Shown here: piece after piece, positions 10,965 to 20,871 of the stretch
How positions within the stretch are numbered: position 1 is the stretch's first letter
How the letters are laid out: every line of letters starts with the position of its first letter
Made by a program: the position numbers and the translations under genes
Assembly (NCBI GenBank): GCA_964035575.1
Contig: OZ037931.1
Coordinates: 133,567 to 197,566, forward strand
Reading direction: 5' to 3'
Length of the DNA stretch: 64,000 nucleotides
From: Rhynchopus sp. YZ270_cl-10
Taxonomy: Eukaryota; Euglenozoa; Diplonemea; Diplonemida; Diplonemidae
The notes under the pieces: model-generated
Told to the model about the DNA's origin: nothing
The model's database searches: none
Seen by the model: the letters and a program-made list of their open reading frames with translations, nothing else

Positions 10965-12077
10965 ATGTCATGCCGAAATATGAGCCTCTCAGACGTGGTT
11001 GCAGTGGTGGTGTCCCTCGCCATGTGGGCGATTGTGGTGTGGATACTGTACGGCATGGGGGAGGACTATTGGTCGTTGGGGAGAAAGGAGAAGACCGCCA
11101 TTGAGCAGACCCGTCTCGAGAATATGCGGAGCCCGTGGCTTCTGGTTTTGTCGCAACATCAGCTTTGTTCATGGGAGGCGAAGCAGTGTGCGTTCATCCC
11201 ATTTCGGCGGGATGAGGTGACTGGAGGGCCGAGTACTGCGTCGTATGATTGTGGGCGTTGTGTGGGTGGGACCACTATTGATATATTAGGGTTTCCTGCA
11301 GAAGGGTTGCTGCTCAATTCTTCGTGTCTTCATCAGATGTTGGATGATGATGGGCAGGCGCTTTCTTTTCAAAGCCAGTTGGATCGCGTGCTTTTGACAT
11401 TTGGTGTTGTCGATAAAACGGGGGCGGCGATGACTGAGACTAACATATCTTCGTGCGATCCACCAGGTATTCCTGTATCAAGCACACCAATGACGATCAT
11501 CCCCGTCACTGATGAAGCCTCTGTTCGCAAGCTGCAGACAAAAGCCACCAAAAGCGACTTCAACTCACCTCTCCGTATTGCGCTCTATCACCACGCGGAT
11601 GTCCTCTTCCGTCTCTCGCAAGAGCAGTTCATAGATGAGACAGTGAAAGATGACATGACCGTTAGCATGACACAGTTTAAACCCCCAGACCCCGCCTACC
11701 CCTCGACAACAGCAGTCGCCATCTTCCCGTCTTCGTTTGCAGTGCAAAAGGTGATTCACACCCAAGGGGAAACGGTGTGGTCGTTGTTGGGTGAAATGTT
11801 TGGGTGGATAGGGGTTTTTACCGGAGCATGTGTGCAGGGGTTAATTATGTCCACGCTTGCGGCGTATCAGAGCTTCAAGAAAAAGCATGACCAAGGTTGT
11901 CGTGAAGGCGATATTGAGACAGAGCTTGTTCCGAAGCAGTGTGCAGAGTCTTGCCGGTGTGTGTCGTTGGAGGAGGAGGTGAGGGAGCTGAGGGACATTG
12001 TGTCGCAACTCACAACACTCGACGCCAGTACAAGCAAGCGGACGGCGTTTAGCCCCCCTCTCATGTACCGTGTCTAA
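10965..12077 (+). CDS. Two-membrane-segment Cys-rich glycoprotein, paralogue 2
   Basis: This paralogue has 370 residues. The first helix (about 10-31) is followed by GRKEKTAIEQ. The six family cysteines are C68 and C75 (C-x-W-x4-C), C96 and C99, C121, and C164. The second helix, about 271-300, includes GWIGVFTGAC. The cytosolic tail has a CAESCRC cluster and a heptad-like LEEEVRELRDIVSQL segment. The start at 10965 matches the M-x-x-C start of the family; the longer frame upstream is low-complexity. An AG ends at 10941. Codons 4-57 lie in a 161-bp block identical to paralogue 3 (15485-15645), whereas the rest has diverged strongly. Base composition switches along the gene from GT-rich to AC-rich and back. 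Confidence 0.87.
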   Translation: MSCRNMSLSDVVAVVVSLAMWAIVVWILYGMGEDYWSLGRKEKTAIEQTRLENMRSPWLLVLSQHQLCSWEAKQCAFIPFRRDEVTGGPSTASYDCGRCVGGTTIDILGFPAEGLLLNSSCLHQMLDDDGQALSFQSQLDRVLLTFGVVDKTGAAMTETNISSCDPPGIPVSSTPMTIIPVTDEASVRKLQTKATKSDFNSPLRIALYHHADVLFRLSQEQFIDETVKDDMTVSMTQFKPPDPAYPSTTAVAIFPSSFAVQKVIHTQGETVWSLLGEMFGWIGVFTGACVQGLIMSTLAAYQSFKKKHDQGCREGDIETELVPKQCAESCRCVSLEEEVRELRDIVSQLTTLDASTSKRTAFSPPLMYRV

Positions 12078-13257
12078 AAAGCGGAAGAGGAGAAGCCTTC
12101 TTCCTGACCCTATTTGCTTTAGGACAACCCTAGTTACCTCTGCATGTCTCTCCCGCGGCATTTTGATCCTTTCAACAGCCGTATACATGTCTTGGTGTTA
12201 GGGGATGTGCGCGGCTTTGTAAAGTTCTGTTATTTTCTTTTCTCCAAAAGGTGAGGGGGGTTTTTGGGATCATCTTACAAATTTCACAATTTTTCTTCAT
12301 TTTTTTTTTTTGTTTTTTCCTGCCTGGAGTGTCGTATTAGCGACTACTTCTTATCTCTACCTAATTTCTTATAGCTGCCCTAACTTATTTTGCTCCATTT
12401 TTGTTTTGTATTCGGTATTCGGTGTTCCCCTCTTGCAATGTGATTAGAAATTAAACAAAATTGAAGCCGACAATTTGATGTGTCCCTCACGCTTTCCTTT
12501 TGATTCTTCCCTCTTACCTATTATAACGTGCGCCGCTCTAGGAAAAGCCTATATGGGTTCCTAAATGGCTGCGATCAACGAACAAAACGAAGTTGCAGAT
12601 TAGTGAGGACACATCAGGTTGGTTGAATCTTTGTTCAATATTCTTTCTTCTTGTGTATGCACACGAGGCATATTCGTCAACCCCAACTTTCTCTTTCCAA
12701 GGTAACTAAGCAACGAGATTAGTATCTTATAAATCTTTCTTCTTTTCTTTGTGACCAGGCCAAGGAGTTAACTCTTCCTTGCCGCACTCAAGGGATGGAA
12801 TGACATGGCCATCTGTACTTCCTCCCATTAGAGGGGCAAAAAGAGCACAAAGCACAAAAACAATAGTGGAGCACACTCTAGGGTGGCTACACCATTACAA
12901 CCAAGTTTCCAAAAAACAACAACTTTCATTCAAACTCCCATTAGCGGGGTGTACAGGATTATTCTGTCTTCAGTGAGGTAACATACCCTGCCCCAAACTT
13001 AAAAACCCTGGCTGTATATAAATGCTGGGGGTGGCTTCCCCCATGCTATGAAGGAGTGTCTACACTCTCATAGTATGAAACAGCGACCAACAATCTCAGG
13101 CCATCTCTCTCTGCTGCACCTTGTCCGCCTGTAAAGGCCCGCCGTTCACATGGTATGGGAAAGCTATTAAGGTTTCCTCTTCACACCTTATGTTGTTGGC
13201 TGCAGGGCATTGTGCTTTTATGTGTTAGAGGTGCCTGCATCGATGCTTACCATTTCT

Positions 13258-13360
13258 CGCTGACAACGTGCGGAAACCAGCGCAGCTGTTGCTCTGCAAT
13301 AACGAAATGTGATCAAGGTTGACTAAGCAAAACGAGAGGCTTGGGGTCATCTTATAAACC
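13258..13360 (+). repeat. R2 long unit
   Basis: The hairpin here is preceded by about 55 nt that also occur at 34558-34672 and 52272-52400. Landmarks are CTGACAACGTG, CCAGCGCAGCTG, GCAATAACGAAATGTGATC, then AAGGTTGACTAAGC, a loop and GGCTTGGGGTCATCTTATAA. It directly follows the shortened R1 copy that ends near 13256. Confidence 0.65.
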
Positions 13361-14215
13361 TTTTCATTCTCTTCTAGCTACCTCTCTCTTTTTCTCTCTC
13401 TTTCTCCCCTCTGCTTTTTTGAGCGATTCTCTTTTATTTTGGATGTTGGTCGGCACCAAATTCTGGCGGACAAAAAAAAATAAAATACGAATCACGTCTT
13501 TGTGTCAGTTTGATGGCAAAACGCACACCTTCTCAAGGGTGTTGTGTGTGGCATCCCATATTGGTTCGAAGCGTGTAGTATTTGGTTAATTTGTTTCGAG
13601 ACACCTGTGCAGCCCATCCATCCATCCTCATCCACAAGACACCAGGCATTCACGTTTTGTTTGAACGAATGTGTATTGTACGTGAGATATATCCACCTTT
13701 CAACGTTTTTATTTCGTTTTGTCTGGGAGTTCCACAAAAAAAAAACGACAATTATCTACTTCCAACGTATGATTCGCCCCAGGGAAAACATTATGCACGC
13801 AACCTTGTGCACTTTTTTTTCTCCCCCAAAAATTTTCTTTGGTTTATAATTATTCCTGCATACGAAACCTTACCGAACAACTTTTCTGTCCTTTCCCCCC
13901 TTGTTTTAGGTTGACTAAGCAGCGACTTAGTTCATCTTAGCAAAAATCTTCCCTGAAGCTTTCACTCCACTCTCACGCAAATACCCCCGAACACAACTTT
14001 CCTATATTTTTTTTTTCCCTCGAGGGTTGCTCTGTTCTGGTTTTTGGGATGAGTGGTCTTTCCCCCCCTTTTTTTGCCAAACCCCCCGAGGACGTACCCT
14101 TTTGCTCCCTCTTCCAGGACATTTTTTATTGCATTTGATGGCACCCTCTACCCTTTTATTTGGCAGGGGCGGGTTAGATCCTTACTGTTTGCCATATCAT
14201 TCCACATATTGTACT

Positions 14216-14440
14216 CGTAATGACATTACGTGACAAATGACGAGGGAAACAACGGGGTGATAATATGCGTGTCACTACGTTGTCATGATGGGGGGGCATC
14301 CCGAGCCGCATGCCTGGAAAGCGAATTTCGTATTTGCCTTTGAGGTATGTCCAGGGGCATCCCCTCTTCATGATGATGTCATGACATGGTTGTCATCCTC
14401 GTTGTTACGACGTCATGCCGCCCGTAATGTCGTTACAAGT
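14216..14440. repeat. Imperfect foldback, about 225 bp
   Basis: GTAATGACATTACG near 14217 pairs with CGTAATGTCGTTAC near 14425. Imperfect pairing continues inward through CATGATGGGGGGGCATCCC and GGGGCATCCCCTCTTCATGA. It has no coding capacity. I found no target duplication. Confidence 0.55.
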
Positions 14441-15472
14441 CCAACGTGCACCTATCCGATTCTTTTAAAGGTGACAAAGCACCAGAGGCTTATGTTCATC
14501 TTGTACGTTTTTTTAAATTTGCTCTCAAAAAAAATAGCAAGACAAAAAAAGAACCGATCTCTGACCAGTATTTCTTCAGTACCACATCAATCGTATGGTT
14601 TTCCTCTTTGTCGAATGAACGCTACCAAAAGTGAGTATTTTATTCTAATTTGAGCGCAAAGACGAGAAGGAAAACCATTGCAAAATCTGTTGGGATTGTT
14701 TATTTGTTTGTCTGGCTATCACAGTTTGTGTAAAGAAAAAAATTCAAGAAATAATGTCAAGTTTTGACGACAACTTTACACCCCTTATTTGTGCAAGCAG
14801 GATAAAAAACCGGTCTGTTAGGGGATAACGCGTCAGGCTTGAGGAGTTTCTGTTCTGTTCCTGTTCGTTCATTGTGTCTGTCATGTTCTTCGTGATGGTA
14901 TCGATTCCCCCCCCTTTTTGTTAGAGTGTTACCCCCTGTGTGTGTTCGATGCCTAAATATAGAGGTAATTCTTGCGCAGAATATGACCTCAATAGGTATG
15001 TATGTGTTTAAGTGTTTGCTGGGGGGAATCCTTTTTCTGTACTTTTTTTTTTTTGTTTTACTTTTCCATTGTTGTGCTTTTCATCCGCATGGCTGGCATC
15101 GTACAGTGGGTCAGTCGGAGGGGTGCCCGCATCACCTACCATTTCATTGACATGCATATCAGATACCCAAAACCCCTACCCCCTTCTTTCTTTGTCAAGT
15201 CTGCTGGGTCTCCCCACTCAAATGTATTTCCACACGAAGGCCAGAGAGGCTTCTGGCCGTGCGTTAACACTAGCTTGAAGAAATTTCAAGTAGCATTTGT
15301 GCGCAAATGGCATTGTTCATCCCGTAGGTAGGTGGAACAGCGGGGTTGGAGCTTCGTCTTTGTCCATCTGTCACGCTCGCCCCCCTCTCCCCTTATCACA
15401 GCATCAGGTTGGTAGCAAATATGCGTGTGGTGTAGCGGAGCACATCCTTGGGTTGTGTCCAAGTGTGCGAAT

Positions 15473-16537
15473 ATGCAGAAGTGTCGAAATATGAGCCTCT
15501 CAGACGTGGTTGCAGTGGTGGTGTCCCTCGCCATGTGGGCGATTGTGGTGTGGATACTGTACGGCATGGGGGAGGACTATTGGTCGTTGGGGAGAAAGGA
15601 GAAGACCGCCATTGAGCAGACCCGTCTCGAGAATATGCGGAGCCCATGGCTTGCTGTGCTTCTTCCTGTGGGCGAGCTGTGTGAGTGGCGGGTGCAGGAG
15701 TGCGGGGTTCAGGTGTTTCCCCGCAATGGCAGCGGGACGGAACAGTATGCTTGCGACCAATGCGTGGAGGATACGTCTGTTGAGGGGGCGGTGCTGTTCA
15801 ATGCTTCGTGCGTTGATAGTATGGCAGTGTTTTGCGACCACATGGACCGAATATACTTAAGCTTTGGTGTCTTTCTCATTGGGAAGGCGAATCCGCTTGA
15901 TGAACTGTCCCTCTGCTTCTCTGAAACACAAAGAACCGTAAGCCTGGACATCCTCTCTGTCCCCGACACTGCACTGCACGCACTCCAAAACGGAACCGCC
16001 TCTAGAGAGGACCTGGGTGCCACACTACGCGTAGGATGGGCACACCAAGCGGACCTGCTCTTCCGCCTCTCGCAGGAACAGGCCACAAATGGGTCTCTAA
16101 AGAACGACACCTCCTTCACGCTAACGCAGTTCTCACTGCCACGTACGTCACCTCGTCTTACGCATGTGTCCATCTTCCCGTCTTCATTTGTGGTGCAAAG
16201 AGTGGTATACACCCAAGGGGAAACGATCTGGACGTTGCTCGGTGTGATGTTTGGGTGGATAGGTGTGTTCTCAGGGGTATGTGTGCAGGGGCTCATCATG
16301 TCGGGTCTTGTGGCGTATCAGAAGTTTAAGGAGGCGCGAGAAGCTGACAGCTATATCTATCCGCAAGAGAGTGAGGTGGACACAGAGCTTGTTCCGAAGC
16401 GGTGTGCAGAGCCTTGCCGGTGCAAGGCCTTGGAGGAGGAGGTGAGGGAGCTCAGAGACCTTGTCTCGCAACTCACGACACTTGAGACCAGTGTGTACAA
16501 GCCTGGTAGGGACTCAGCCACTCCGCCGTTGACGTGA
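15473..16537 (+). CDS. Two-membrane-segment Cys-rich glycoprotein, paralogue 3
   Basis: This paralogue has 354 residues and begins MQKCRN. It has a first helix (about 11-32), GRKEKTAIEQ, six family cysteines (C70, C77, C94, C97, C113, C148) plus an extra C121, a second helix about 252-281 (GWIGVFSGVC), a juxtamembrane CAEPCRC cluster and a LEEEVRELRDLVSQL coiled-coil-like tail. Its first helix is nucleotide-identical to that of paralogue 2 over 161 bp. The tail is also close at the DNA level, but the ectodomain is not. The start follows the family pattern. A CACAG acceptor-like site ends at 15401. Confidence 0.87.
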   Translation: MQKCRNMSLSDVVAVVVSLAMWAIVVWILYGMGEDYWSLGRKEKTAIEQTRLENMRSPWLAVLLPVGELCEWRVQECGVQVFPRNGSGTEQYACDQCVEDTSVEGAVLFNASCVDSMAVFCDHMDRIYLSFGVFLIGKANPLDELSLCFSETQRTVSLDILSVPDTALHALQNGTASREDLGATLRVGWAHQADLLFRLSQEQATNGSLKNDTSFTLTQFSLPRTSPRLTHVSIFPSSFVVQRVVYTQGETIWTLLGVMFGWIGVFSGVCVQGLIMSGLVAYQKFKEAREADSYIYPQESEVDTELVPKRCAEPCRCKALEEEVRELRDLVSQLTTLETSVYKPGRDSATPPLT

Positions 16538-18592
16538 TTTTCTCCCCCAGTGTGTGTTGCGTTTGAAGTATAGGACAGTCACGGCGCGTCACAACGCTTT
16601 TATGCAAAATGTGGTGAATCAGATGGACCACTTAAATGGTATTATTATAACTCAGTTCGACTGAAGATGGGGGCGGGTCACGTCATCAAGCCTTGACAAA
16701 ATAGACCTGCACCAAACTCCCATTGTGTTCGACCAACTCTTTTCGGTCCTACTAAGGGGAGGCTTAGGCAGGGGAAGGGCGTAGGATTTAGCTGACCCGT
16801 TAAAATTGCTCCAAAACTCATGTGTGTAGACGCACATTCATCTTTCAAGTTTTATCTCTCTTTTTTTTTTCTGGATAAGGGCCAACAAAGTTTTCTTCTG
16901 TATAAAGACAGTTTGTTCGCCCTAGGAAATGTACACACTGAAGTAGAAAAAAAGAAAGGTTCTTTGAAGGGGATCATCCATCCTACATTTGTGGCGTGAG
17001 CTCGGGGTATCTTATCTTGTACCCTGACGTAGAATCCTCGGTTGGGGAGGGGGGGGAAGACATCCATCGATGAGGTTGGCGCAATGCAGCTTGGTGCACA
17101 GTGGACCACTAATAGGTTCGCAGATAGGTTGGGGTCTACCTGATGGGGAAATCGAGAGGTAAAATCTGTCGAGTTGTCAGGTTCCACCTATCATTTCACC
17201 TGCCGAGTCGACAGTGGTTCCACCTACTGGTCCACTATGTGGGGAGGGAGGGATGGAGGAGGGATCTTCTGACGCTGACGGTGACACACGCTTTTGACGC
17301 TTTTTTGGTAAGGAAGCCAACAAAGGTTCTGCTCCCTCTCCGATTCTCGCCCTTTTTTTTTTTCAGTTTCATGATTCTGAAGGGGTGGATTCATCTGTGT
17401 TTGGACCCTCCGTATGGGGTAAACTCTCTTTTTGCTGCCTTTTTTTGCAACAAAAGTGGTTCGCTTCAAAAGGAAAGGGCTATGCACAGTGAAGAGGTTT
17501 GGAGCGCTGAGCCCTAACGGTTGGTGTTTCTTGAGTGCAGTTTTGATGAAAATGGCAACATGGATCTCCCCTTCTGAGGGCAACAATAGGGGGTGAGGAG
17601 GGGAGGAAGGTGGTTCAGGGAAAGGGGCAAAATTCAAGAAACAGCGAGTTGGGCATCAGTCACATCTTGCGTGTTTGTCGTTGTGCGGTCGTAGTGGGAG
17701 TTGAGGGAGAGGGGATGCTCCTGCGGCAATACGGAGGGGGCTGTGCTGTGACGATGGGTTGAAGGGGGGGTGGGGCGGCTGTTGTGCACACAGCGACTTA
17801 TGGTTTATTTTATCCCTTTCTTCATTTTTCTTCAAATGATGAAAGAAGAGGTGGTTTTTTTTCATCTGAGACCGGTAGACCTGCGTTGAGTACCTTAGGG
17901 GAAATCTGCGCTTTTTTTTGGTCATATTTGAGCAATATTCTCAATGGGGCTAGGATGGATACTGACCAATCCTTTGGTACCTCTCTTCCGTTTAAGGGAT
18001 GAATCCGGAGCGTGGTAGCATGGAGGGGGCTTTGCTGGGTAAGGTTGTTTCATTGTAATGAGAACAGCTCTGAGGGTTGGCTGCGGGAAGCGGTGGGGAT
18101 GAGGTGTTTGAAATCAGTTTTTTCCCCTCTTTTTTTTTTGCCGTTTTTACCGGGTTACCGGATGCCAGCTTGCAGAAGGGGGAAGGGAGGGATGGAACGG
18201 ACCTACCCTCTACGCTATCAGTGGAGAAATGCATCGGAGGTTTGAGGTTTTCAGGAGATTGTAATGAGAACGGCTCTGAGCGGGAAGGGGGTGAGGATGA
18301 GGTGTTCGAAATCAGTTTTCTCTCTCTCTCTCTCTTTTTTTGCCGTACCGGGTTACCGGATGCCAGCTAGCAGAGGGATGAAACGGTCCTACCTACCCTC
18401 TACGCTATCAGTAGAGAAATGCACTGGAGGCTTGAGGTTTCAGGAGATTCGGGGTTGGTGTTCAGGCAATACAAGAAGCACCCATGAGAGGGGTGTGTAT
18501 TCTGAGCGGAATTATGGTAGGACGTTGTGGGGTTCCCCCCCTTTTTCCATTTTTTTTTTTTATTTTTTGCAGATCCACAAAATAAAGCAACG
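16538..18592. other. Intergenic block between paralogues 3 and 4
   Basis: No gene is supported. It contains a foldback at 17098-17240 (GTGGACCACTAATAGGT against ACCTACTGGTCCAC) and a two-copy tandem repeat at 18053-18452. A TTTTTTGCAG acceptor-like site ends at 18572, 20 nt before the next ATG. The rest is unremarkable. Confidence 0.55.
18053..18452. repeat. Two-copy tandem duplication, about 200 bp per unit
   Basis: Unit 1 (about 18053-18258) and unit 2 (about 18259-18452) share TGTAATGAGAAC, GGATGAGGTGTT, GAAATCAGTTTT, a variable pyrimidine tract, CCGGGTTACCGGATGCCAGC, ACCCTCTACGCTATCAG and TTCAGGAGATT. The pyrimidine tract differs in type (a T run against a CT run). It lies just upstream of paralogue 4. 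Confidence 0.75.
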
Positions 18593-19810
18593 ATGGAGCG
18601 ATGCCGAAAGCTCAGAACCTCTGAGATTGTTGCTCTTGTGCTTTCTGTTTCGATGTGGGGTGTTGTGGCGTACATTTTGCATGGCATGGTACAGGACTAC
18701 TTGGAGACAGGGCGGAAGGAGAAGACCTCTATAGAGCAGTCACGGTTCAGCAGCATGCAGAGTCCATGGCTGCTGGTTGCTTCGCAGGTTGGGCAGCACT
18801 GCTCGTGGTCACCCTATTATTGCGAATTTTCCCCTCTTCGGAAGAACCACTCAAGCAACTCCCAAGCTGCCACCTCGTATGACTGCCTGAACTGCTACCA
18901 ACCTGCGACCATAGACGTCCTGGGGGACCCTCTTGAGGTTCACCTCTTCAACGCAACGTGTCTTCATGCTTTGAACGTCTCCTTCAAGAGTCAGCTTGAC
19001 TCCATCCATACAGCCTTTGCTGTGGTCGACCCTGACGGGTATGCGGTGATTGATGTTGACTCTTGCTATGATTATGTGGAAGATAGAGACGCCTTTGCCA
19101 CTACAATTCCTGTAGGAGATGAAGACTCTGTCCAGAAACTGCAAAACGGCAGCGCCACCATCCAAGACTTTGGCGCCCCTGTTTACGTAGCCGACAACCA
19201 CTATGTCCCAATGTCCTTTGAGGTCTCCCAAGAGGAATACTCCAATGGCCGTCTGGTGAACCACACCTCCTTCAGCACCACACAGTTCGCACTCCCTAAA
19301 CACTGGATCGATGAGACCACGATATTCTATATGTCCATCTACCCCTCCTCCTTCACCGTTCAACGTGTTATCCATACACAAGGAGAATCGTTGGGAACAT
19401 TGTTGGGTGGGATGTTTGGGTGGATCGAGGTTTTTACGGGGGCATGTGTGCAGGGGTTGATTATGTCATCGCTTGCGGCGTATAAAAGCTTTGAGAAGAG
19501 AAAGGCTGGGCGTGCGAAGAGGGAGAAGGTTGACGATGAGGTCGAGGATGAGTTGTATGTGGAGTTGAACGGCATCGCGTTGGACACACAGCTGAGTGTG
19601 GAGTTCCGTATGAAGGAAATGGAGGAGGAGATCCGGCAGCTGAAGCGGATGATGATGGGGATGGCTATGGAGAAGAGCTTTGCGAGCCCGTCTGCGCCGT
19701 CGTTTTCGAATGGGGGTTTGGGTGTGGGTGTAACCAGCCCTTCATCCTCTTCGATGCACTCTATACCAGAGCAGGCCTCCTTCAAAGCCATGCAGCGTCT
19801 TGCTAGGTAG
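18593..19810 (+). CDS. Two-membrane-segment Cys-rich glycoprotein, paralogue 4
   Basis: At 405 residues this is the longest of the four. It has a first helix (about 11-32), GRKEKTSIEQ, cysteines C70, C77, C98, C101, C123 and C158, several N-glycosylation sequons, and a second helix about 265-297. That helix reads GWIEVFTGAC and so carries a glutamate (E279) where the other paralogues have glycine. The tail is longer and more charged, with a coiled-coil-like segment (about 339-355) and a serine-rich end. An AG ends at 18572. The sequence coding for the last 25 residues recurs, decayed, several times just downstream. Confidence 0.87.
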   Translation: MERCRKLRTSEIVALVLSVSMWGVVAYILHGMVQDYLETGRKEKTSIEQSRFSSMQSPWLLVASQVGQHCSWSPYYCEFSPLRKNHSSNSQAATSYDCLNCYQPATIDVLGDPLEVHLFNATCLHALNVSFKSQLDSIHTAFAVVDPDGYAVIDVDSCYDYVEDRDAFATTIPVGDEDSVQKLQNGSATIQDFGAPVYVADNHYVPMSFEVSQEEYSNGRLVNHTSFSTTQFALPKHWIDETTIFYMSIYPSSFTVQRVIHTQGESLGTLLGGMFGWIEVFTGACVQGLIMSSLAAYKSFEKRKAGRAKREKVDDEVEDELYVELNGIALDTQLSVEFRMKEMEEEIRQLKRMMMGMAMEKSFASPSAPSFSNGGLGVGVTSPSSSSMHSIPEQASFKAMQRLAR

Positions 19811-20420
19811 GGGTGGGTGGGTGGGTGGGCGGGTGGGGATTGAGTTTGCCACATCGGCCGGCAGAGGACAGGAGAGGAGGAGGAGGGGGAGGAGGAGGAG
19901 GAGGAGGAGTGGACGAAATGACACCACCCTCTCCATCCTCTTCGATACATTCCATACCAGAGCAGGCTGTCTTGCTAAGGGGGTGGGTGGGTGGGTGGGG
20001 ATAGCATTTTCCGCATCGGCCGGCAGAGGACAGGAGAGGAGGAGAAGGAGGGGGAGGAGGAGTAGACACAACAAATGATCCACCACCCTCCATCCTCTTC
20101 GATGCAGGCTGCCTCCTTCGAACGCATGCAGCGTCTTGCTAAGGGGTGGGTTGGGATTGAATTTGCGTCCAGTAGAAGAGGAGAGGAATAATCGTAGCCA
20201 TGCCAGATGATACCACCCTCCATCCTCTTCGATGCACTCTATACCAGAGCAGGCTGCCTCCTTCAAAGGCATGCAGCGTCTTGCTAGGTGGATGGGTAGG
20301 GATTGATCTTGCGTCCTGCAGAGGAGGAGAAGCCGAGTCGTAGCCATGCCAGATGATACCACCCACATAAAAGATGGTCTCATATGCATTGGGGTGGGTG
20401 GGTGGGTGGGGGTGGAGGGG
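19738..20420 (+). repeat. Decayed tandem repeat built from the 3' end of paralogue 4
   Basis: The unit is the coding tail CCATCCTCTTCGATGCACTC, then CATGCAGCGTCTTGCTAGG, then a GGTGGGTGGG run, then a purine-rich stretch. Copies start near 19738 (the gene itself), 19927, 20087 and 20217, with a remnant near 20364. The units are about 130-190 bp long. Copies 2 and 3 have internal deletions. Confidence 0.85.
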
Positions 20421-20871
20421 GGTAAGGGATGGGGAGACCGATTCAGCTTAGCTATTTCTGGTGCTCCCCGTGGGGTGTAGAGGGGGTTGATGTGCAATCG
20501 TGCGTTGGGTTTACGCGAGGTGGGGAGAGAGAGAGAGAGGTGCGGACACCCTGGAGAGATAGGTGGGTTTTTAGGTTTTAGGTTGTTTGCGTTATGCGTG
20601 ATCAATCCTGCCCTTCTTGTGTGTTGGTGTTTTGCACGACATTTTTTTGAGCTTTTGCTGCATCGTACACAGATTGTCTGTCTACTTTGACAAAACGCTC
20701 GCTGCTCTCTGGAGGCTCTGATCTGTTGTGAGGAGGGGGGCTGGTCAGCACAATGGGTCTGTCAGGGGGTCATAGTGATTGGTCATTGTAGTAGAACGAT
20801 GTACATGAAGAAGAATCCAGATGTATCCTGGTAGGCGTTGATCAGAATGGGGGGGGGGGGGGGGGGGGGGG

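Larger units (their letters stand above)
12078..15472. other. Intergenic block between paralogues 2 and 3
   Basis: No gene is supported. It holds R2 hairpins at 12247-12276 (outer stem only), 12699-12730, 13315-13353, 13908-13940 and 14467-14502, R8 at 12849-12914, R1 at 13182-13256 and 15068-15150, and a long foldback at 14216-14440. The short open frames look like chance or repeat translations. Confidence 0.55.

Noticed and set aside
19742-20605. 287-codon minus-strand proline-rich frame
   Set aside because: It is a translation of the tandem repeat derived from the paralogue 4 tail. The repetition explains the long frame.
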